Of a stretch of 10,665 nt of DNA, positions 5,686-10,665 are shown in pieces (the stretch's first letter is position 1; every line of letters begins with the position of its first letter). The DNA comes from Chryseobacterium sp. Lineage in GTDB: Bacteria > Bacteroidota > Bacteroidia > Flavobacteriales > Weeksellaceae. The stretch covers positions 1 through 10,665 of the forward strand of contig JAGNPP010000066.1 in the NCBI GenBank assembly GCA_017989575.1, written 5' to 3'. The translations under genes and the position numbers were made by a program. A model generated the notes under the pieces. The model was not told the origin of the DNA. It saw only the letters and a program-made list of their open reading frames with translations, and did not search any database.

Positions 5686-7491
5686 TTAAGACTTAGCGCC
5701 TCTTTCAATACGTTTTCTATCGTTTTCAGAAAGGATTTTCTTTCTCATACGGATGAAGTTAGGAGTCACCTCGATGGCTTCATCAGCCTGGATATATTCC
5801 ATACACTCTTCCAGAGAGAACAAGATTTTTGGAGCAACTCCAGTATCTTTATCTTTTCCGGAAGCACGCATATTGTTCAACTGTTTTGCTTCAACGATGT
5901 TCACCACCAAGTCACCTGGTTTGTTTTGCTCACCAATAACCATTCCTTCGTAGATTTCCTCACCCGGATCAACATAGAACTTACCTCTATCTTGTAGTTT
6001 CGCGATAGAATATTCAGTTGCTGGACCTTGAGTTTTAGAAATCAATACACCATTACTTCTTCCCGGAATCGCCCCTTTGAAAGGTTTGTATTCTGTAAAA
6101 CGGTGTGCCATAATAGCTTCACCAGCAGTAGCAGTCAACATCTGAGAACGCAATCCGATCAAACCTCTAGAAGGAATCTCGAATTCCATATGTTGCATTT
6201 CACCTTTTGTTTCCATAATGTGAAGATCTCCTTTTCTCTGAGTTGCCAAATCGATAACTCTAGAAGCAAATTCTTCTGGAACGTCAACAACCAAAGATTC
6301 ATAAGGCTCACATTTTTCTCCGTCGATTTCTCTCAAAATAACTTGTGGCTGACCAATTGTCATTTCGTAACCTTCTCTTCTCATCGTTTCTATCAAAACT
6401 GACAAGTGAAGAATACCTCTACCAAAAACTAGGAAAGTGTTCGCATCATCAGTCTGTTGAACTCTCAATGCCAAGTTTTTCTCTAATTCTTTAGTCAATC
6501 TTTCTTTCAGGTGATTAGAAGTCACATACTTACCATCTTTTCCAAAGAAAGGTGAGTTGTTGATAGAGAACGTCATATTCAACGTTGGCTCATCAATCGC
6601 AGTTCTTGGCAATGGTTCTGGATTTTCTAGATCTACGAAAGAATCTCCAATCTGGAAAGCTTCGAAACCTACAACAGCACAGATATCTCCAGCTTTTACT
6701 TCCGTTACTTTTTTCTTTCCAAGACCTTCGAAAACGTAAAGCTCTTTTACTTTTCCTTTCAATACTTTTCCGTCCGCTTGTGCCAATCCAATCCACTGAG
6801 ATTCTTTGATCTCACCTCTGATTACTTTTCCAATTGCAATTCTTCCTAAGAAAGAAGAGAAATCTAGAGAAACAATCTGCATTTGCAAGTTTCCTTCTTC
6901 TACTTTCGGTTCTGGAACGTATTGCAGAATCCCGTCTAATAATGGGAAAATGTTGTCTGTTTGTTCCAATGAAGTGTTGAACCAACCTTGTTTAGAAGAA
7001 CCGTAGAACGTTGGGAAATCCAATTGCTCCTCAGTAGCATCCAAATTGAAGAAAAGGTCAAATACTTGATCGTGAACTTCGTCCGGACGACAGTTTGGCT
7101 TATCCACTTTATTGATAACCACCAAAGGTCTCAATCCAAGCTCCAAAGCTTTTTGAAGTACGAATCTTGTCTGTGGCATTGGTCCTTCGAAGGCATCTAC
7201 CAACAAAACAACACCATCAGCCATTTTCAATACTCTCTCTACCTCACCACCAAAATCGGCGTGACCAGGTGTATCGATAACGTTGATTTTAACGTCTTTA
7301 TAAGTTACAGAGATATTTTTTGACAAAATTGTAATCCCTCTTTCTCTTTCAAGATCGTTGTTATCCATAATCAAATCACCACTCTCCTGATTTTCACGGA
7401 AGATGTTTGTGGCGTGGATAATTTTGTCAACCAAAGTCGTTTTTCCGTGGTCAACGTGTGCGATAATCGCTATGTTTCTAATATTTTGCAT
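5686..7491 (-). CDS. typA: Translational GTPase TypA/BipA
   Basis: A ribosome-associated GTPase of the EF-G/LepA class, known from the family to assist 50S assembly and growth under cold or stress. The 601 residues are close to the usual ~605-610. GTP-binding motifs are intact: G1 AHVDHGKTT (11-19), G2 region ERERGITI (48-55), G3 DTPGH (73-77) and G4 NKVD (127-130). The beta-barrel and alpha/beta domains follow (to about 480), including VIDLATQRKGDL and the RGLIGLRSQ segment. The BipA-specific C-terminal domain comes last (about 480-601), with GPATEYSIAKLQDRGKFYVDPGEEIYEGMVIGE and the NNMRASGKD loop. ATG 7491 gives the canonical start MQNIRNIAIIAHVDHG. The gene has its own promoter and terminator, so it is probably monocistronic. 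Nothing in it is unusual. Confidence 0.98.
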   Translation of the reverse strand: MQNIRNIAIIAHVDHGKTTLVDKIIHATNIFRENQESGDLIMDNNDLERERGITILSKNISVTYKDVKINVIDTPGHADFGGEVERVLKMADGVVLLVDAFEGPMPQTRFVLQKALELGLRPLVVINKVDKPNCRPDEVHDQVFDLFFNLDATEEQLDFPTFYGSSKQGWFNTSLEQTDNIFPLLDGILQYVPEPKVEEGNLQMQIVSLDFSSFLGRIAIGKVIRGEIKESQWIGLAQADGKVLKGKVKELYVFEGLGKKKVTEVKAGDICAVVGFEAFQIGDSFVDLENPEPLPRTAIDEPTLNMTFSINNSPFFGKDGKYVTSNHLKERLTKELEKNLALRVQQTDDANTFLVFGRGILHLSVLIETMRREGYEMTIGQPQVILREIDGEKCEPYESLVVDVPEEFASRVIDLATQRKGDLHIMETKGEMQHMEFEIPSRGLIGLRSQMLTATAGEAIMAHRFTEYKPFKGAIPGRSNGVLISKTQGPATEYSIAKLQDRGKFYVDPGEEIYEGMVIGEQNKPGDLVVNIVEAKQLNNMRASGKDKDTGVAPKILFSLEECMEYIQADEAIEVTPNFIRMRKKILSENDRKRIERGAKS

Positions 7492-7509
7492 TCAAAATTT
7501 TTACGCGTG

Positions 7510-7542
7510 CAAATGTAGTGTTTTTTTCACAATTTTTAGCAA
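7510..7542 (-). promoter_or_regulatory. Promoter of typA
   Basis: Minus-strand TACATTTG (7517-7510), continuing CA, matches TAnnTTTG. A TTG at 7542-7540 stands 22 bases upstream, at the long end of the accepted spacing. The ATG follows 18 bases after the -7 element, so the leader is about 12 bases and has no clear Shine-Dalgarno sequence. Confidence 0.55.
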
Positions 7543-7640
7543 GTTTCTAATGAATTTTGAAATCTTTGATAAAACGACACTATAATTAATATATCCGCAA
7601 AGTTTTATTAATTTAAAAATGGAAAAGAAGTTAGTATTAG

Positions 7641-7667
7641 AATTTAAAAACTAAAGTTTTCTAAATT
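7641..7667 (-). terminator. Weak AT-rich hairpin at the 3' end of the methyltransferase gene
   Basis: AATTTAAAAACT (7641-7652) pairs with AGTTTTCTAAATT (7655-7667) with one bulge. It overlaps the first base of the stop codon complement at 7667-7669. Arms are almost all A/T and no T-run follows on the minus strand, so termination here is only a possibility. The rest of 7492-7666 holds the typA promoter and no gene I can support. Confidence 0.3.
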
Positions 7668-8839
7668 TATCTACTTCGCAAAATCTCTTTTCCAGTAATA
7701 CTTTGAGTGAAAATCAGATAATTGTTTCCGCCATCTTTCAGTTTGTATTTTTTCTTAATTTCGTCAGGTTTCAAAGGATAATTTTTGGAAACAATATTAT
7801 ACTTCTCCCCTTTTTTCAAATCTTTGGCGTCGATTTTTTCGATTTCTAAAACTCGTCCCGGAAAGTTTTCTATTTTATTTTCCGAAGTATAGAAATGAGA
7901 ATTTGGATGCAATTTCTTCAACCCAAATTTTTCTGATATAATATTGAATGCGCCCGCTTTTAGAATTGAATTGTTTGGAATATAAAGATAATTCAGGCTT
8001 TCTGAGAATTCGGAAGTTGCAGATTTTTCTTCATTAAAGTTGAAAGAAAATTCTAATTCATCTGATTCCAAATTGACACAACGAATCTCAACGTCTTTAT
8101 TCTTTGTTCTTTGCTCTTTATTCTCAATAATTAAAACCAATTCTTTGACTTCATTCCGAACAGCAATAATTTGAATTTCAGTGATGTTTAACAATTCTGA
8201 AATCAAATATGAAATATCAATCAAAGGTGATAATTTGACAATAATTTTACTTGAAATTAATTGTAATTTTTCTTCTATTTCTAATAAATTAGGCGACAAA
8301 TCTTCAAGAAGAAATTTCTTTTTATTTTGCTGATCGCGTCTTGCCGGATCGAGATAAACGATGTCGAACTTATTAAAATTATCAGTCAGACTTTCTAAAA
8401 ATATCTCAAGATTTTCATTAATGAAATTGGCTTTTCGGTTTAAAGTTTTCCAGTTATGTTCAACGATTGAGATCAATTCTGGATTTTGTTCGATTAAAGT
8501 AACTTCATTAAAAATTTTGGAAAGAAAATAAGCATCAATCCCAAATCCGCAAGTTAAATCGAGGAAAGATTTCCCTTTCAGATTTTGAGCTTTACATTCT
8601 GCGGTTGATTGTGAGGAAGCTTGTTCAAGGTTAAGATTTGGAGGGAAAATTATTCCTTCTTTTGTGAGAAATGGAAACTTCTTTTCTGCTGTTTTTCTGC
8701 CTTTGATTTGTTGTACGATTTCCTGCATCGTCACATTATCGAACGGAGATTTCTTCAACAATAATTTAGTTAAATCAGAATTGAGATTTTGATTGATATA
8801 GTTTTGAATATCAGAAGAAATTAATTTTGAAAAATCCAT
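7667..8839 (-). CDS. SAM-dependent methyltransferase with THUMP-like C-terminus (PG_1098-like)
   Basis: A 390-residue class I methyltransferase, probably acting on RNA, as the THUMP-like tail suggests; the target is unknown. About residues 1-85 form a helical N-terminal region. The Rossmann domain shows motif I LDLTCGFG (93-100), the acidic SAM-ribose position in TLIEQNP (Glu117) and motif IV YLDPARR (162-168). The DPAR form is like the DPPY/DPPR of nucleic-acid methyltransferases. After about residue 225 comes a ferredoxin-like part (AVRNEVKELVLIIE). The final ~120 residues have SILKAGAFNIISEKFGLKKL and a strand-rich end (KYNIVSKNYPLKPDEIKKKYKL). This domain order matches the Bacteroidota family typified by P. 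gingivalis PG_1098. Residues 239-248 (NKEQRTKNKD) are encoded by a 7-base tandem repeat. The gene is AT-richer than the efflux gene upstream. Confidence 0.88.
   Translation of the reverse strand: MDFSKLISSDIQNYINQNLNSDLTKLLLKKSPFDNVTMQEIVQQIKGRKTAEKKFPFLTKEGIIFPPNLNLEQASSQSTAECKAQNLKGKSFLDLTCGFGIDAYFLSKIFNEVTLIEQNPELISIVEHNWKTLNRKANFINENLEIFLESLTDNFNKFDIVYLDPARRDQQNKKKFLLEDLSPNLLEIEEKLQLISSKIIVKLSPLIDISYLISELLNITEIQIIAVRNEVKELVLIIENKEQRTKNKDVEIRCVNLESDELEFSFNFNEEKSATSEFSESLNYLYIPNNSILKAGAFNIISEKFGLKKLHPNSHFYTSENKIENFPGRVLEIEKIDAKDLKKGEKYNIVSKNYPLKPDEIKKKYKLKDGGNNYLIFTQSITGKEILRSR
8095..8122. repeat. Four tandem degenerate heptanucleotides inside the methyltransferase gene
   Basis: On the plus strand four units CTTTATT, CTTTGTT, CTTTGCT and CTTTATT stand head to tail. 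They encode a hydrophilic NKEQRTKNKD stretch between a predicted strand (ELVLIIE) and the next strand (VEIRCVN). Seven is not a multiple of three, so gain or loss of one unit would shift the frame. Confidence 0.7.
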
Positions 8840-8894
8840 TGAAAATTGATCAGTAAGCTATTTTGAAATTTAGAATCATAAATTCTTATGAATG

Positions 8895-8902
8895 CAAAGA
8901 TA
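8895..8902 (-). promoter_or_regulatory. -7 element for the methyltransferase gene
   Basis: Minus-strand TATCTTTG, continuing CA, matches TAnnTTTG. The only -33 candidate is TTTC at 8927-8924, 21 bases upstream and inside the 3' end of the efflux gene. The leader would be about 50 bases. Confidence 0.45.
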
Positions 8903-8919
8903 ATCGATTCGGAAATAAT

Positions 8920-10320
8920 TTATGAAACCGATTTCATATTATCGCCATCGCGGAAATTGAGTCTTCGGAAAACGAAACCTGAAAGAATGGTCAAGAATCC
9001 TACAATCAAAAAGGTGTATCGGAACGCGTTGTGAACTTCATTTTTTATAAATGTCGTATCGCCTTCGAATAATTTCAAAACAATCAAACCAAATGCGATC
9101 CCGAATCCAACGGCAAACTGCTGATTGACAGAAACCAAAGAATTTCCACTGCTGTTCTGGTAAGGTCGTAAATCGGCAATCGAAATAGTGTTCATCGATG
9201 TAAATTGGATAGAATTGAAAAATCCAAGAATCAACAAAATCGGAATAAACCAATAAATAGAACTTTGCACACTCGGAATTGCCAAACAACAAATCAAAAC
9301 TCCAATGATAAATGTATTGACCATCAAAGTTTTACGATAGCCAAATCGATCCAAAATCCCAATCACATAAGATTTTCCGAACATCGCTGTCAAAGCCATT
9401 GGCGCAATAATCCAACCAGAAGTGAGAGCCGATTGTCCGTACGCAATCTGAATCATCAACGGAACCAAAAGCGGAATAGAACTGATTCCCAACCTTGTAG
9501 CAAGATTTCCCAAAATTCCAACTCGGAAAGTCCGAACCTGAAAAAGATTGAGCGGAAAAATTGGGTTGTTATCGGTTTTTGCGTGTTTGTAATAAAAATA
9601 CAACATCAAGAATCCTAGTAGAAACACCAACAAAACTGGCGTTATATTTTGCGTATTCCCAAGCAATTCCAAAGAAATCGAAAGAAGCAAAGATGCCATT
9701 GCGAAGATCAGAAAGCCTTTCAAATCAAAATCGATGACGGGCGATTTGTAGTTGGGCATATATTTTAAACTTAGAACAATTCCCAAAATGCCAATTGGAA
9801 TATTAATCAAAAAAATCCAATGCCAAGTCAAATAATCTACCATATATCCGCCAACCAATGGTCCCATAACAGGGCCAATCAAGGCAGGAATGATGGCGAA
9901 ATTCATTGCTTTCAGAAGTTCATTTTTGTGGAAAGTTCTGATGAGTGCTAGTTTTCCAACCGGCGTCATCAAACTTCCACCAATTCCTTGCACGACTCGG
10001 GAAACGACCAACTGCGTCAAATCTTGTGATAATGAACAAAATAACGAACCCAAAGAAAAGACAACAAGTGAAAGAATGAATATTCGTTTGGTTCCAAATT
10101 TGTCCGCCAAAAATCCGCTGACCGGCATAAACAAAGCCAATGTCAAGACATAACTGATGATTGCATTTTGCATATCAAGCGGTGATTCCTGCAAATCTCT
10201 GGCAATTGAAGGCAACGATGTATTCAAAATCGTAGAGTCCAACATTTGCATAAAAATCGCCGTTCCTAAGATGAAAGGCAGGAACTTTTTGACTGGATCT
10301 ATTATTTGTATTTCGCTCAT
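8920..10320 (-). CDS. DHA2 family (EmrB/QacA type) multidrug efflux permease, MdtD-like
   Basis: An inner-membrane proton-driven exporter, probably of drugs or other small toxic compounds. The 466 residues contain about 14 hydrophobic segments, the DHA2 topology. TM1 carries the family motif LDSTILNTSLP (27-37) with the conserved Asp28. Motif A is GFLADKFGTKR (69-79) between TM2 and TM3. The antiporter motif C is IGPVMGPLVGG (about 149-159), followed by WHWIFLINIPIG. Length and many local stretches (SPLDMQNAIISYVLT, LGSLFC, SSMNT, SSGNSL) recall E. coli MdtD (about 470 residues). No HlyD-type adaptor or TolC-like outer-membrane gene is adjacent, in line with a stand-alone permease. It ends 80 bases before the methyltransferase start. 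A terminator separates it from the upstream deiminase gene. No strong promoter is visible; TAAGTTTA at 10331-10324 is a weak -7. The substrate is not predictable. Confidence 0.92.
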   Translation of the reverse strand: MSEIQIIDPVKKFLPFILGTAIFMQMLDSTILNTSLPSIARDLQESPLDMQNAIISYVLTLALFMPVSGFLADKFGTKRIFILSLVVFSLGSLFCSLSQDLTQLVVSRVVQGIGGSLMTPVGKLALIRTFHKNELLKAMNFAIIPALIGPVMGPLVGGYMVDYLTWHWIFLINIPIGILGIVLSLKYMPNYKSPVIDFDLKGFLIFAMASLLLSISLELLGNTQNITPVLLVFLLGFLMLYFYYKHAKTDNNPIFPLNLFQVRTFRVGILGNLATRLGISSIPLLVPLMIQIAYGQSALTSGWIIAPMALTAMFGKSYVIGILDRFGYRKTLMVNTFIIGVLICCLAIPSVQSSIYWFIPILLILGFFNSIQFTSMNTISIADLRPYQNSSGNSLVSVNQQFAVGFGIAFGLIVLKLFEGDTTFIKNEVHNAFRYTFLIVGFLTILSGFVFRRLNFRDGDNMKSVS

Positions 10321-10340
10321 TATTTAAACTTAAACAATTA

Positions 10341-10365
10341 AAAAAATCCGCTTGTCTGCGGATTT
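10341..10365 (-). terminator. Intrinsic terminator of the agmatine deiminase gene
   Basis: Arms AAATCCGC (minus strand 10365-10358) and GCGGATTT (10351-10344) with a 6-base loop are followed by more T. The hairpin starts 5 bases after the deiminase stop and lies 20 or more bases before the efflux ATG. Confidence 0.82.
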
Positions 10366-10369
10366 ATAT

Positions 10370-10665
10370 TTAAACCAAAGGTTCTTGTTGACTGAGGCAA
10401 TGGAAACTTCCCAATCCCCAAATAATATCGGTGGAATCTATGCCGACCACTTCCCTTTCCGGAAAACATTTTTGGATAATTTCCAACGCAATCTGATCTT
10501 TCTCACAATTGTATGTCGGAACAATTACAGATTTGTTGGCGATGTAGAAATTGGCGTAAGACGCTGGCAATCTTTGTCCGTCGCAATACACTGGATCTGG
10601 CATTGGAAGTTCGATGATTTTGAGCGAACGTCCGTCCAACAATTTCATTTCTTTTAATTGACGAA
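10370..10665 (-). CDS. Agmatine deiminase / peptidylarginine deiminase family enzyme, N-terminal part outside the window
   Basis: The family hydrolyses agmatine to N-carbamoylputrescine and ammonia (polyamine route) or deiminates C-terminal arginine in peptides. About 98 C-terminal residues are visible. The ATG at 10648 is internal: the frame stays open upstream (RQLKE before MKLLDGR) to the edge. The visible part has the family blocks GRSLKIIELPMP, QRLPASYANFYIAN, VIVPTYNCEKDQIALEIIQ, FPEREVVGIDS and GLGSFHCLSQQEP. The Cys of FHC (bases 10397-10399) is the catalytic nucleophile of this guanidino-modifying superfamily. A complete gene would be about 350 residues, so roughly 250 are missing. 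A terminator stands just after the stop. The family is clear; agmatine versus peptidyl-arginine specificity cannot be settled from this part. Confidence 0.92.
   Translation of the reverse strand, partial: RQLKEMKLLDGRSLKIIELPMPDPVYCDGQRLPASYANFYIANKSVIVPTYNCEKDQIALEIIQKCFPEREVVGIDSTDIIWGLGSFHCLSQQEPLV

Noticed and set aside
5616..5708. An N-terminal extension of purU by 31 codons.
   Set aside because: It crosses the typA terminator and the typA stop codon. The sequence is not part of the ACT domain, and ATG 5615 gives the normal PurU length.
7619..7654. A plus-strand 11-codon frame (ATG GAA AAG ... TAA) with a poor promoter-like TTTG-N21-TATATCCG upstream.
   Set aside because: Too short and AT-rich to support as a gene. 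The -7 match has two mismatches, there is no ribosome site, and the frame overlaps the hairpin at the methyltransferase 3' end.
9205..9618. A plus-strand frame opposite the efflux permease.
   Set aside because: Its low-complexity Asn/Gln/Arg-rich translation mirrors the hydrophobic codons of the permease; no independent evidence.
8920..10665. An operon of agmatine deiminase plus efflux permease forming a polyamine export unit.
   Set aside because: A clear terminator separates the genes, and DHA2 permeases are not specific for polyamines. Adjacency alone is not enough.

Overview
The window looks like a chromosomal housekeeping segment of a Bacteroidota bacterium, probably a flavobacterium of the Chryseobacterium/Weeksellaceae type. 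The evidence is low GC by eye, promoters of the Bacteroidota form (TTG/TTTG, about 19-22 bases, then TAnnTTTG), A/T-flanked GC hairpin terminators, a lipoprotein GHL10 hydrolase, a PG_1098-like methyltransferase and a Bacteroidota-type AraC regulator. The genus is inferred; no rRNA or marker search was possible. I see no mobile element, CRISPR array, tRNA or rRNA, and no stretch over 300 bases lacks a gene.

Layout, left to right. (1) The 3' part of a family 2 glycosyltransferase with C-terminal membrane segments (+), ending in a hairpin it shares with a convergent gene. (2) A secreted protein of two tandem beta-rich repeats (-), divergent from (3) an AraC-family regulator (+). The regulator has a good promoter, Shine-Dalgarno and ATG, but codon 12 is TAA, so it reads as a nonsense-mutated gene. 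(4) A small AT-rich exported protein of unknown function (+). Its 3' end overlaps by 8 bases the end of (5) a GHL10/DUF187 family lipoprotein hydrolase (-).

(6) purU, formyltetrahydrofolate deformylase (-), and (7) typA/bipA, a translational GTPase (-), each end in a clear intrinsic terminator. (8) A SAM-dependent methyltransferase with a THUMP-like C-terminus (-) carries a 7-base tandem repeat in its coding sequence. (9) A DHA2 (14-TM, MdtD-like) drug efflux permease (-). (10) The C-terminal part of an agmatine deiminase family enzyme (-), cut by the right edge.

From 3131 to the right edge every gene is on the minus strand, but terminators and separate promoters suggest mostly single-gene transcription units. 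I see no multi-gene pathway and no convincing new system. The points most worth checking are the broken AraC regulator with its repeated TATGTT/AACATA motifs, the terminator fused to a near-leaderless promoter upstream of the GHL10 lipoprotein, the heptanucleotide repeat in the methyltransferase, and the duplicated-domain secreted protein.
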